NCBI GenBank assembly: GCA_040389445.1
Contig: JAZJZX010000007.1
Span: 62,001-126,000, forward strand
Length of the DNA stretch: 64,000 nucleotides
Source: UBA5189 sp040389445
GTDB taxonomy: Bacteria; Chloroflexota; Limnocylindria; Limnocylindrales; CSP1-4
Direction of reading: 5' to 3'
How positions within the stretch are numbered: the first letter of the stretch is position 1; every line of letters starts with the position of its first letter. The notes beneath the pieces are model-generated. The model was not told where the DNA came from, did not search any database, and was given only the letters and a program-made list of their open reading frames with translations. Of this stretch, positions 1 through 8,168 are shown piece after piece. The translations under genes and the position numbers were made by a program.

Positions 1-719
1 GGCTGGAATGTCCGTCCGAGATCGAGCCGCCGAAGCGCTACCGGAACGACTACGGCCAGCTTCTCGAGCACGCGCCCTACTCCCAGCGTGACCTGCACGC
101 GCCGGCGGACGTGGCACCGCGAGAGGAGATCGGCGAGTTCGTCGTCGACGTCCGCTCGACGGATCGGGTCACGGCGTATCACTATCGGACCCACCCGTTC
201 GATCTCGTCGGCTGGGACGGCTATCTGTGGCCGTTCCGGTTCAACATCGGCGACTTCCAGCCGATCACCGGGCGCGTCCACCAGCCGCCACCGGTCCACC
301 AGACGTTCCAGGCCAGGAACTTCGTCGTCTGTTCATTCGTCCCGCGCAAGTTCGACTACCACCCGCTCGCGATCCCGGCGCCCTACAACCACTCGAACAT
401 CAACAGCGACGAGGTCATCTACTACGTGGCCGGGAACTTCATGAGCCGGCGGGGGGTGGAGATCGGCTCGTTCACCGCGCACCCTGCCGGGATCCCCCAC
501 GGGCCGCATCCCGGGACCGTCGAGGCGTCGATCGGCCGCGATGCCACCGAGGAACTGGCCGTCATGGTCGACACCTTCCATCCGCTCCTCCTGACGAAGG
601 AAGCGATGGCCCTCGACGACGACCGCTACCCGTACTCGTGGCTCCCTCCCGATGCCGCCGAGGCCGCGCGGGAAGCCTCCGAGCTCGCGGATCGAGGCCC
701 GGAGGCGTTCCCGGACTGA
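1..719 (+). CDS. hmgA: homogentisate 1,2-dioxygenase, 3' part (5' end outside window)
   Basis: This enzyme opens the aromatic ring of homogentisate to maleylacetoacetate in tyrosine/phenylalanine breakdown, using a non-haem Fe(II) held in a cupin fold. The reading frame is open from base 3 (Leu-Glu-Cys-Pro-Ser) to the TGA at 717, so the N-terminal part lies beyond the left edge. Visible family signatures are FNIGDFQPITGRVHQPPPVHQTF, seen as the segments around 238-310, then YNHSNINSDE followed six residues later by Gly (cupin motif 1 with the iron-binding His and Glu), and HPAGIPHGPHPG (iron-binding His). About 239 residues are present of a usual 380-440. The spacing of motif 1 (His-x-Asn-x4-Glu) matches the shorter bacterial form rather than the human His-x-Asn-x3-Glu form. 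An aldolase gene follows on the same strand. The family assignment is firm. Confidence 0.93.
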   Translation, partial: LECPSEIEPPKRYRNDYGQLLEHAPYSQRDLHAPADVAPREEIGEFVVDVRSTDRVTAYHYRTHPFDLVGWDGYLWPFRFNIGDFQPITGRVHQPPPVHQTFQARNFVVCSFVPRKFDYHPLAIPAPYNHSNINSDEVIYYVAGNFMSRRGVEIGSFTAHPAGIPHGPHPGTVEASIGRDATEELAVMVDTFHPLLLTKEAMALDDDRYPYSWLPPDAAEAAREASELADRGPEAFPD

Positions 720-798
720 GGAACGTCGCCGGCGGCGACGACATCGTCGTGGAAACTCGTTCGACGCCACCTGCCGCCGCAGGTGCATCATTCCGACC

Positions 799-1578
799 AT
801 GACCGACACCGCTCGCACGCTCATTCGCCGTCGCATCCTCGCCGGAGAGACCCTGTTCGGCGCGTGGACCGACATGGCATCGCCCCTTGCCACCGAAATC
901 ACCGGCCGCGCCGGCTATGACTGGCTGATTGCGGACCTGGAGCACGGTGCAGGGACGGAGGCGGAGTTGCTGCCGGTTCTCCTCGCTGCGGAGCTCAGCG
1001 GGGCCGCAGCCTTTGTCCGGCCGCAGTCCGGCGAACGGCTCCGCATCGGCCGGGCCCTCGACCTCGGTGCCGCCGGGATCATGGTCCCTCGCCTGGACAC
1101 CGCCGCGCAGGCTGAGGAAGCCGTTTCGTTCCTGCGCTACCCTCCGGACGGAGTGCGGGGCGTGGCCCTGCGAACCCGGGGCGCACGCCTCGGAACGGTC
1201 GGACACGGCGAAGTCCAGACGATCAACCGGGACATCGTCGGGATCATCCAGATCGAGTCGCCAGGCGCCGTCCGCGAAGCCGATGCCATTGCCGCGATCG
1301 ACGGTGTCGACGTCCTGTTCGTGGGGCCGGCGGACCTCTCCCACTCGCTCGGCGTGCCGGGCCAGTTCGACCATCCGACCCACCTCGCGGCGCTCGACGC
1401 CGTCGTGGCGGCCTGCCGGCATCATGGCAAGGCGGCCGGCATCCTCCTCTACGACCACGCGGCGTTTGGGCCGCATCTCGCCCGCGGCTTCACCTTCATC
1501 GGCGTCGGGTCCGAGGGGTCGTTCATCGCCGAGGGTGCCAGGGCCGCGCTCAACAGCGCCCGGGCCGCGGCTCGCTGA
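799..1578 (+). CDS. HpcH/HpaI family aldolase
   Basis: This is a class II, divalent-metal-dependent aldolase of the HpcH/HpaI family, which cleaves or forms 4-hydroxy-2-oxo acids (4-hydroxy-2-oxoheptanedioate or 2-dehydro-3-deoxyglucarate type). It has 259 residues, a normal length. Visible motifs are IADLEHG (metal and pyruvate pocket), GAAGIMVPRLD, IIQIES with the metal-binding Glu, and VGPADLSHSLG with the metal-binding Asp. I chose ATG 799 because MTDTARTLIRRRILAGETLFGAW is the normal start of the family; an in-frame start at 652 would overlap hmgA. It lies 79 nt after hmgA on the same strand, which suggests aromatic or sugar-acid catabolism. The exact substrate cannot be read from the sequence. 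Confidence 0.88.
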   Translation: MTDTARTLIRRRILAGETLFGAWTDMASPLATEITGRAGYDWLIADLEHGAGTEAELLPVLLAAELSGAAAFVRPQSGERLRIGRALDLGAAGIMVPRLDTAAQAEEAVSFLRYPPDGVRGVALRTRGARLGTVGHGEVQTINRDIVGIIQIESPGAVREADAIAAIDGVDVLFVGPADLSHSLGVPGQFDHPTHLAALDAVVAACRHHGKAAGILLYDHAAFGPHLARGFTFIGVGSEGSFIAEGARAALNSARAAAR

Positions 1579-1604
1579 GAGCAGCGACCGCGCACACCGG
1601 CGGA

Positions 1605-2576
1605 CTACTCGTCGGCGATCCGAAGCTTGCTGGCCCGCGGGGCGGCAGGTCCGGTCTGGGCCAGGACCACGCCGCCGAGAATCATCGCGCCGCCCACCAG
1701 CTGAATCGGCGAAAGCCGCTCGCCGAACAGGACGCCCGCCAGGGCAATCGTCCAGATTGGCTCGACCGTGCTGACGAGCGACGCCCGAGCAGCGCCGATC
1801 CGATGCGCGCCGGCGTAGAAGGCCTGGATCGCAACGAAGGTGGCCACGATACCGACGCCCGCGATCCCGCCCCATGCCTCAGGCGGAATCTGGGCAGGTA
1901 GAACGGGCCGACCCACCGCCAGTGCCGAGATCCAGAACGCGGTTGCGGTCGCGGTCATCATCACGGCCCCGGCCGCGAGCGGATGCGCACCTTCCGCGCC
2001 ACCCGCACCTCCCTGCCCCACCCCGGAACGACGCTCCCCTGCCAGCCGGGCGGACAGGACGATCCAGACCGAATAGATCACCGGGGAAGCGGCGAGGAGG
2101 GCGAGGCCCGCGAATGGCGGTGCGGTGGCGGCGTCGAGCGTGCCCACGGCGAGCGCCACGCCGGCCAGAGCCAACGCCAGCGATCCCCATGCGCGTCGAC
2201 CCTCGAGGCGCCGACCGAGCCGAAGGGTCAGTACGGCGACGATCGCCGGATAGATGTAGACGATGAGCGCTGCGAGGGACGCGGGCACCGTTTCGAGGCC
2301 GGCGAAATAGGTCGAGGAATTTCCCGTGTACAGGATCCCCAGCGCGATGGCCACGTAGACGGCCCGACGGTTGAGCGTCCTGACCGCGGCGCGCCCGCCC
2401 GGGCTGGCCGCAACCCAGGCCCAGGACAGCGCTGCGCCGAGCGTGAATCGCCAGGTCATCAGGGTCTGCCAGTCCACGCCGGCCGCGTACACGGGCTTGG
2501 CAAAGAGGGCACCGGACCCGAAGCCGAACGCGGACACGATCGTCAGCAGGATCCCGACGAGGAGGGGTGAGGGCAT
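1605..2576 (-). CDS. EamA/DMT-family transporter
   Basis: This is an inner-membrane exporter of the drug/metabolite transporter superfamily, with 323 residues and the usual ten hydrophobic segments arranged as two EamA repeats (about 5-140 and 150-300). The second half shows the typical signature RASLVSTVEPIWTIALAGVLFGE, seen as a run near residues 262-284, where the conserved Glu-Pro of the EamA repeat is clear. The loop after the sixth segment carries a Gly/Ala-rich stretch (GERRSGVGQGGAGGAEG). The substrate is unknown; relatives export amino acids, purines or drugs. It converges with the aldolase gene, 26 nt apart, and ATG 2576 is the only good start. Confidence 0.9.
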   Translation of the reverse strand: MPSPLLVGILLTIVSAFGFGSGALFAKPVYAAGVDWQTLMTWRFTLGAALSWAWVAASPGGRAAVRTLNRRAVYVAIALGILYTGNSSTYFAGLETVPASLAALIVYIYPAIVAVLTLRLGRRLEGRRAWGSLALALAGVALAVGTLDAATAPPFAGLALLAASPVIYSVWIVLSARLAGERRSGVGQGGAGGAEGAHPLAAGAVMMTATATAFWISALAVGRPVLPAQIPPEAWGGIAGVGIVATFVAIQAFYAGAHRIGAARASLVSTVEPIWTIALAGVLFGERLSPIQLVGGAMILGGVVLAQTGPAAPRASKLRIADE

Positions 2577-2639
2577 CCGGCGAGGCTACCGCGTTTTCGA
2601 CCCGGGCTCATGGGTCCCGGGGATTCCTCGGCGCGACGG

Positions 2640-2714
2640 GGAGTGCCGTGTAACCACGCGTGGAGTGCCGCGTAACCACGCGTGGAGTGCCGCGTAACCA
2701 CGCGGGGAGTGCCC
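2640..2714 (+). repeat. 22-bp tandem repeat with palindromic core
   Basis: Three complete 22-bp units (2640-2661, 2662-2683, 2684-2705) and a partial fourth read GGAGTGCCGYGTAACCACGCGT with only one or two differences. Each junction forms the perfect palindrome CCACGCGTGG. The array lies between the EamA start and a degraded XRE-type regulator, so it could be an operator array or simply a minisatellite. Confidence 0.9.
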
Positions 2715-2731
2715 GGTCGGATTGTGGTGCA

Positions 2732-2896
2732 ATGAATCTCGTCCGACTCGGCATCACCATCCGGGCGCTCCGACGTCGACGAGCGTGGCGTCAGATCGAC
2801 CTCGCCATTCGCGCTCAGACGAGCCAGCAGGTCGTCTCTCGCCTGGAGCGGGGCCTGGCCGGCCGGACGACGCTTTCGAGACTCGAGCGCGAGGCT
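2732..2896 (+). pseudogene. remnant of an XRE-type helix-turn-helix regulator
   Basis: From ATG 2732 the frame reads MNLVRLGITIRALRRRRAWR, then QIDLAIRAQTSQQVVSRLERG, which matches the N-terminal half of an XRE/Cro helix-turn-helix domain (Trp-Arg-Gln-x-Asp-Leu-Ala, turn, Val-Ser-x-Leu-Glu-Arg-Gly). After about 55 residues the similarity is lost. The frame then runs out of register into the following CBS gene without the rest of the DNA-binding domain or any effector domain. I read this as a truncated regulator gene. A functional short protein is possible but would need its stop inside the next gene. It sits directly after the 22-bp palindromic repeats. Confidence 0.5.
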
Positions 2897-2925
2897 CCCG
2901 GAATGGCGAATCGGGCCGAACGCTC

Positions 2926-2931
2926 TACACT
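2926..2931 (+). promoter_or_regulatory. -10 element of the CBS-kor operon
   Basis: TACACT lies 8 nt upstream of the GTG start at 2940, and no Shine-Dalgarno sequence lies between. This geometry places transcription start at or next to the start codon, suggesting a leaderless mRNA. No good -35 is visible. Confidence 0.5.
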
Positions 2932-2939
2932 GTCTCCCC

Positions 2940-3440
2940 GTGACCGATACCACCGAGCGAGCCGTCGCGGCCCGCGTGCCATTCGTCGCCGACGCGCAGC
3001 TTCGCGTGCTTGCGCTGCGCGACCCGATCACGGTCCGCCCGGGCACCAGCCTCGCGGACTGCATCGACGTGATCCGGCAGGCGGGCACAGCCGATTCCGT
3101 ATTCGTCACGGATCCGGACGGCCGACTACGCGGCGTTCTGACCGAGCGGGACATCTTCGCCCGACTCGTCGGTCACGAGGTGGACTTGAATCGCCCGGTC
3201 GATTCGATCATGAAAGAGCATCCCTGGACGCTCCGCCTGGACCAGCCGGTGCGCCACGCAATCGACCTCATGCAGACGGGTCGTTATCGCAATGTTCCGC
3301 TGGTTGACGACGACGACATCCTCGTCGGCGTGGTTCGCCCGGTCGACGTCCTGAAGTACCTGGCCGAGGCGTTTCCCGAAGAACTGCTCAACCTGCCGCC
3401 ACGACCGCATCAGGTCATGCCTCGGACGGAGGGCGCGTGA
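2940..3440 (+). CDS. CBS-domain-pair protein
   Basis: This 166-residue cytosolic protein consists of a CBS pair (roughly 27-85 and 90-150) and short flanks. CBS pairs bind adenosine nucleotides such as AMP, ATP or SAM and act as energy sensors. Recognisable elements are ALRDPITVRPG, LRGVLTERDIF and DSIMKEHPWTL in the first copy and YRNVPLVDDDD and ILVGVVRPVDVLKYL in the second. The start is GTG 2940, 8 nt after a -10 box. Its stop overlaps the GTG of korA (GTGA at 3437-3440), so the two are translationally coupled. The context suggests control of, or association with, the 2-oxoacid:ferredoxin oxidoreductase; that is inference. Confidence 0.85.
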   Translation: MTDTTERAVAARVPFVADAQLRVLALRDPITVRPGTSLADCIDVIRQAGTADSVFVTDPDGRLRGVLTERDIFARLVGHEVDLNRPVDSIMKEHPWTLRLDQPVRHAIDLMQTGRYRNVPLVDDDDILVGVVRPVDVLKYLAEAFPEELLNLPPRPHQVMPRTEGA

Positions 3441-5305
3441 CCGCAGCGGAGAGCCGGCCTATCGAGGAGCGCCAGCTGGAGCGCGTCACCATCCGTTTTG
3501 CGGGAGATTCTGGCGACGGGATGCAGCTCACCGGCACGCAGTTCACCCGGACGGCGGCCGTCTTCGGCAACGACATCAGCACGTATCCGGATTACCCTGC
3601 CGAAATCCGGGCCCCGGCCGGCTCGCTGCCCGGCGTGTCCGGCTTCCAGCTCAGTTTTTCCTCCACCGAGATCCACACGCCCGGCGACGCGCCGGACGTT
3701 CTGGTGGCCATGAACCCGGCGGCCCTGAAGGCAAACGTGGCCGACCTGCCGCCCGGCGGTGCCCTCGTCGTCAACATGGATGCGTTCACGACCGCGAATC
3801 TCAACAAGGTCGGGTATGCGAGCAACCCCCTGACCGACGGGTCCCTGTCCGCCTGGAACCTCTTCTCGATCCCGATCTCCACGCTCAACGCACGCTCGGC
3901 CGAGGGACTCGAGCTCACCAACAAGCAGGTCGACCTGACCAAGAACTTCTTCGCGCTCGGGCTCATGTTCTGGCTGTACGAGCGGAGCATGGCACCGACC
4001 CTCGACTGGATCGACGAGAAGTTTTCGCGCCGGCCCGTCATCGCCGAAGCCAACAAGCGTGCGCTGAAGGCCGGCTACAACTACGGCGAGACGACCGAGA
4101 TCTTCCATGAGCGGTACATCGTGCCGCCGGCCCGGCTCCGCCCCGGGAAGTACCGCAACATCACCGGCAACGAGGCCGCCGCACTCGGCTTCGTCGCGGC
4201 GTCGCAGCTCGCCGGCCGCGGCCTGTTCTACGGGTCCTACCCGATCACGCCCGCGTCGGACATCCTTCATCTCCTCGCCGGCTACAAGCACTTCGGGGTC
4301 AAGACCTTCCAGGCCGAGGACGAGATCGCGGCCATCGGTTCCGCCATCGGCGCCGCGTATGGCGGTGCGATGGGCATGACCGGCACCTCGGGCCCGGGTG
4401 TCGCCCTCAAGAGCGAGGCACTCGGGCTGGCCATCATGATCGAGCTCCCGCTCGTGATGATCGACGTCCAGCGAGCCGGTCCGTCCACGGGTATGCCCAC
4501 CAAGACCGAGCAGGGCGACCTCCTGCAGGTGATGTTCGGCCGGAATTCGGACTCCCCCATCCCGATCGTGGCCCCGGCGACTCCCGGCGAATGCTTCGAC
4601 TATGCGATCGAGGCCTGGCGACTTGCCCTCAAGTACATGACGCCCGTGGCCTTCATGTCGGACGCCTTCCTGGCCAACGGCGCGGAGCCGTGGCTGATCC
4701 CCGATGCGACGGCACTGCCGGACATCTCCGTCCCGAACCGGACCGAGAAGGCCGGTTTCTACCCGTACATGCGAGATCCGGAGACGCTCGCCCGCCCGTG
4801 GGCCGTCCCCGGCACGCCCGGCCTCGAGCACCGGATCGGTGGGCTCGAGAAGAACGACATTCTCGGCAACGTGAGCTACGACCCGGACAACCACCACCGG
4901 ATGCAGGTCCTGCGCCAGGAGAAGGTCGCCGGCATCGCCCGTGACATTCCGCCGCTCGACGTGCACGGGCCGTCCGAGGGGGACCTCCTGATCCTCGGCT
5001 GGGGCTCAACCTACGGGGCCATCCGAAGTGCCGTCGAACGCCTGCAGGGCCGCGGGCTGTCGGTGAGTCACGCCCACCTGCGGCACCTGAATCCCTTCCC
5101 CGCCAACACCGGCGAGGTCCTTGGCGGCTTCCGTCGCGTGCTGGTCCCGGAGATCAACCTTGGCCAGTTGCTGATGCTGATCCGGGCCCGCTACCTCATC
5201 GACGCGGTCGGCTACAACCGGGCCCGCGGCAAGCCGTTCCGGATCGTCGAGATCGAGCAGGAAGCGGAGCGCCTCCTGACCGAGCTCAAGGAGCCCGCGG
5301 TATGA
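3437..5305 (+). CDS. korA: 2-oxoacid:ferredoxin oxidoreductase, fused gamma-alpha subunit
   Basis: This subunit, with KorB, oxidatively decarboxylates a 2-oxo acid (2-oxoglutarate most likely) with CoA and reduces ferredoxin. The 622 residues carry the gamma domain first (about 15-205, with GDSGDGMQ at 23-30) and then the alpha/pyrimidine-binding domain, with YPITP at 268-272, AEDE at 293-296 and TSGPG at 317-321. The C-terminal third holds the TPP transketolase-C-like domain (LLILGWGSTYGAIRSAVERL). The gamma-alpha fusion is typical of oxygen-tolerant two-subunit Kor enzymes of actinobacteria and relatives. No ferredoxin domain is attached. The start overlaps the CBS gene (GTGA), and the end overlaps korB (ATGA). 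Pyruvate or branched-chain 2-oxo acids cannot be excluded as substrate. Confidence 0.93.
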   Translation: MTAAESRPIEERQLERVTIRFAGDSGDGMQLTGTQFTRTAAVFGNDISTYPDYPAEIRAPAGSLPGVSGFQLSFSSTEIHTPGDAPDVLVAMNPAALKANVADLPPGGALVVNMDAFTTANLNKVGYASNPLTDGSLSAWNLFSIPISTLNARSAEGLELTNKQVDLTKNFFALGLMFWLYERSMAPTLDWIDEKFSRRPVIAEANKRALKAGYNYGETTEIFHERYIVPPARLRPGKYRNITGNEAAALGFVAASQLAGRGLFYGSYPITPASDILHLLAGYKHFGVKTFQAEDEIAAIGSAIGAAYGGAMGMTGTSGPGVALKSEALGLAIMIELPLVMIDVQRAGPSTGMPTKTEQGDLLQVMFGRNSDSPIPIVAPATPGECFDYAIEAWRLALKYMTPVAFMSDAFLANGAEPWLIPDATALPDISVPNRTEKAGFYPYMRDPETLARPWAVPGTPGLEHRIGGLEKNDILGNVSYDPDNHHRMQVLRQEKVAGIARDIPPLDVHGPSEGDLLILGWGSTYGAIRSAVERLQGRGLSVSHAHLRHLNPFPANTGEVLGGFRRVLVPEINLGQLLMLIRARYLIDAVGYNRARGKPFRIVEIEQEAERLLTELKEPAV

Positions 5306-6351
5306 CCGATACCCTCGCCGGCGGGTCGTCCCTGGACCTGCCCGTGCTCACCCGCAAGGACTTCGTGTCCGACCAGGAAGTCCGCTGGTGCCCCGGATGC
5401 GGCGACTACTCGATCCTCGCCCAGACCCAGAAGGTGATGCCCGACTTCGGCTACCCTAAGGAGAACATCGTCTTCATCTCCGGGATCGGCTGTTCCGGGC
5501 GTCTCCCGTACTACATGAACACCTACGGGTTCCACACGATCCACGGCCGTGCGCCGGCCATCGCGACCGGCCTCCGAGCCGCGCGACCCGAGCTCATGGT
5601 CTGGGTCATCACCGGTGACGGCGACGCGTTGTCCATCGGCGGGAACCATCTGATCCATTCGATGCGGCGGAACGTCGACATCAACCTGATCATGTTCAAC
5701 AACCGGATCTACGGCCTGACGAAGGGTCAGGCGAGTCCGACGTCCGAGCGAGGCAAGGTCACCAAGTCGACTCCAAACGGCACCATCGACTACCCGCTCA
5801 GCCCGCTCGCGATTGCCCTCGCGGCCGAGGCGAGCTTCATCGCCCGGTCCGTCGATACGCACACCGAGCATCTCCAGCACACACTGGAGCGGGCCGGCCA
5901 TCACCGTGGATCGGTCTTCGTCGAGGTGCTCCAGAACTGCAACATCTTCAACGACGGCGCGCATCGCGAGTTCACGGATCGCGAGGTTCGCGACGATCGG
6001 ATGCTCGTCCTCGAACACGGCAAGCCGATGATCTTCGGGCGGGACCGGGATCGCGGGCTGCGGCTGAACGGCCACCGGCCCGAGATCGTGACCATCGGCG
6101 AGAACGGGATCACCGTGGAGGACCTCCTCGTGCACGACGAAGACGATCCCCTCCTCGCGGCGATGCTGTCGACCATCTACTGGCCCGACTTCCCGGTGCC
6201 GGTCGGGGTGATCCGGGCGGTTCAGCGGCCGACCCACAGTGAATTGCTCAACGCGCAGGTCGAGGATGCGATCTCCAGGCGGGGCAAGGGCGACCTGGCG
6301 GCCCTGCTCGACAGCGGGGAAACCTGGACCGTGACCGGAGACGCGTCATGA
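5302..6351 (+). CDS. korB: 2-oxoacid:ferredoxin oxidoreductase, beta subunit
   Basis: This is the TPP- and [4Fe-4S]-binding partner of KorA. The 349 residues contain CPGCGD (30-35), GIGCSGR (61-67) and QNCNIFNDG (Cys213), giving the four cysteines C30, C33, C64 and C213 expected for the cluster. GDGDALSIGGNH (105-116) followed by NN at 133-134 is the Mg-TPP motif. The length is normal. It is coupled to korA upstream and to a zinc-ribbon CBS protein downstream by ATGA overlaps (5302-5305 and 6348-6351), so all four proteins are made from one message. Confidence 0.94.
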   Translation: MTDTLAGGSSLDLPVLTRKDFVSDQEVRWCPGCGDYSILAQTQKVMPDFGYPKENIVFISGIGCSGRLPYYMNTYGFHTIHGRAPAIATGLRAARPELMVWVITGDGDALSIGGNHLIHSMRRNVDINLIMFNNRIYGLTKGQASPTSERGKVTKSTPNGTIDYPLSPLAIALAAEASFIARSVDTHTEHLQHTLERAGHHRGSVFVEVLQNCNIFNDGAHREFTDREVRDDRMLVLEHGKPMIFGRDRDRGLRLNGHRPEIVTIGENGITVEDLLVHDEDDPLLAAMLSTIYWPDFPVPVGVIRAVQRPTHSELLNAQVEDAISRRGKGDLAALLDSGETWTVTGDAS

Positions 6352-6848
6352 TCTGCCCGGTCTGCCAGTGGCAGAACTACCAGGGTGACGATCTGTGCGG
6401 GAACTGCGGTGCCGACCTGCGGACTGCCGATACACCCGAACCCGCCATCGGGTTTCGCGGGCCGCTCCTCGGCATCCATCTCGAGGAACTCGGCGCGCCG
6501 GCACCGGAGTTCGTGGACGCCGGGGCGGACGTTGCCCACCTGATCGAGAGGATGCATCGCGAGGGCATCGACTGCATGCTCGTGACCGAGGCCGGTGACC
6601 TTGCCGGCATCTTCACCGATCGCGATGCCCTCCTGAAGCTGGCCGGACGTGGCCTCGAGCACCTGCCCGTCCGGGACTTCATGACGCCGGACCCGGTGGT
6701 GCTGCGCCATGACGATCCCATCGCGGTGGCGATCCACAAGATGGCCGTCGGGGGGTTCCGGCACGTGCCCATCGTGGAGGACGGCAAGCCGATCGCCGTC
6801 GTCTCGGTGAGAGACATCTTCCGCCACATTGCCGCGCGCCTCGGCTGA
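6348..6848 (+). CDS. zinc-ribbon plus CBS-pair protein
   Basis: This 166-residue protein has an N-terminal zinc ribbon with Cys3-x2-Cys6 and Cys17-x2-Cys20 (ICPVCQWQN, LCGNCGAD). A CBS pair follows (about 60-110 and 112-166), with CMLVTEAGDLAGIFTDRDALL, seen near 75-95, then VRDFMTPDPVVL and FRHVPIVEDGKPIAVVSVRD. The start overlaps the korB stop (ATGA). It is a second energy-sensor-like module in the kor operon and is not a copy of the upstream CBS protein, which lacks the ribbon. A role in regulating or assembling Kor is inferred from the coupling only. Confidence 0.85.
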   Translation: MICPVCQWQNYQGDDLCGNCGADLRTADTPEPAIGFRGPLLGIHLEELGAPAPEFVDAGADVAHLIERMHREGIDCMLVTEAGDLAGIFTDRDALLKLAGRGLEHLPVRDFMTPDPVVLRHDDPIAVAIHKMAVGGFRHVPIVEDGKPIAVVSVRDIFRHIAARLG

Positions 6849-6859
6849 GCGCGACGTCC

Positions 6860-8038
6860 ATGGGCGACGATCCGCTCCACCCCGAAATCCCCGACGCGCG
6901 CTACCCGGAGCGCCTGGCGCGCGCTCGCGGTCTGCTGGTTGGGAAGGGCATCAGCGCGGCCCTCGTGGGTGTCGGGGCGGATCTTCGGTACCTGACCGGA
7001 TACGAGGCCATGCCGCTCGAGCGCCTGACGATGCTGATCCTGCCCGCGCACGGCCGGCTGTCCCTGGTGGCGCCCAGACTTGAGGCGATGGCCGCGGAGG
7101 CATCCCCCGCCTCCCGGCTGGGACAGCTTCCCGTCGTCAGCTGGGACGAAACGGACGATGCCCACGCCCTCGTCGGATCGCTCCTTGCCGACGCGCTCGG
7201 GAGGCCGGTCGGGCCAGCCGACCGGGTGCTGATCAGCGATCGCCTGTGGGCTATGCATGTGCTCGGCCTGGAGCGGGCGCTGGCGGGCACCTCATTCGGG
7301 CTCGCGAGTTCGGTGCTCCGGGAGCTCCGGATGCTCAAGGACGACGACGAGATCGCGCTGCTCCGACTCGCCGCGCACGCCGCCGACCGGGTGGTCGCGC
7401 AGATCGCCGGCGGTCGGCTGGTCGGGCGTACGGAGGCCGACGTGAGCCGCGAGGTCCGCGAGCGCCTGCTCGCGGAGGGTCACGAGACGGCGGAGTTTGC
7501 CATCGTGGCCTCCGGCCCCAACTCCGCCTCGCCCCACCACGATGCCGGCGATCGCGTGATCGAGGCGGGCGAGCCGATCGTGCTCGACATCGGCGGCGCA
7601 CTCGACGGCTACTGCTCGGACACCACCCGGACCCTGTGGGTCACGGGCGGTGACCCGGCGAAGGGACCGACCCCCGAGTTCCGACACCTGTTCGATCTCC
7701 TGCGGGAAGCGCAGGCTGCGGCCACCGCGGCGGTTCGACCGGGCGTCCCGTGCGAGCACGTCGATGCCGTCGCCCGGGGGATCATCGTGTCCGGCGGGTA
7801 CGGACCGAATTTCTTCCACCGGACCGGCCACGGCATCGGCCTCGAGACGCACGAGGACCCGTACATCGTGGCGGGCAACACCGAGTCGCTGGCTGCAGGG
7901 ATGGCCTTCAGCGTGGAGCCGGGCATCTACCTCGCGGGTCGGTACGGATCCCGAATCGAGGACATCGTGATCTGCGGTCCCGACGGGCCCGACGTCCTGA
8001 ACGAGTCGAGCCGCGATCTGTGGGTCGTTTCGGGCTGA
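6860..8038 (+). CDS. Xaa-Pro aminopeptidase / M24 family metallopeptidase
   Basis: This cytosolic dinuclear-metal peptidase removes residues next to proline. It has 392 residues, with a creatinase-type N-terminal domain (about 15-155) and the pita-bread M24 catalytic domain (165-385). All five metal ligands are visible: D243 (VLDIGG), D254 (CSDTTR), H324 (HRTGHGIG), E353 (VEPGIY) and E367 (SRIEDI). The start is ATG 6860, only 11 nt after the zinc-ribbon CBS gene, so it is probably in the same transcript although its function is unrelated. Prolidase versus aminopeptidase specificity is not decidable here. Confidence 0.93.
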   Translation: MGDDPLHPEIPDARYPERLARARGLLVGKGISAALVGVGADLRYLTGYEAMPLERLTMLILPAHGRLSLVAPRLEAMAAEASPASRLGQLPVVSWDETDDAHALVGSLLADALGRPVGPADRVLISDRLWAMHVLGLERALAGTSFGLASSVLRELRMLKDDDEIALLRLAAHAADRVVAQIAGGRLVGRTEADVSREVRERLLAEGHETAEFAIVASGPNSASPHHDAGDRVIEAGEPIVLDIGGALDGYCSDTTRTLWVTGGDPAKGPTPEFRHLFDLLREAQAAATAAVRPGVPCEHVDAVARGIIVSGGYGPNFFHRTGHGIGLETHEDPYIVAGNTESLAAGMAFSVEPGIYLAGRYGSRIEDIVICGPDGPDVLNESSRDLWVVSG

Positions 8039-8168
8039 GCCGCCGCGCCGGGTATCATCGGCGGATCGGGCACCCGCCCGACAAGTGCAGCGATCCGAGC
8101 CCTATGCCCAACCTCCAGCGGCGCTTCAACGTCGCCCGACCAGAGCGGTACCCCACCGCGCGCTCCAC

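Noticed and set aside
652..798. N-terminal extension of the HpaI aldolase
   Set aside because: It overlaps hmgA and is Arg-rich without family similarity; ATG 799 is the natural start.
3410..4966. 518-residue minus frame opposite korA
   Set aside because: Antisense shadow; korA has complete domain motifs and overlapping starts with its neighbours.
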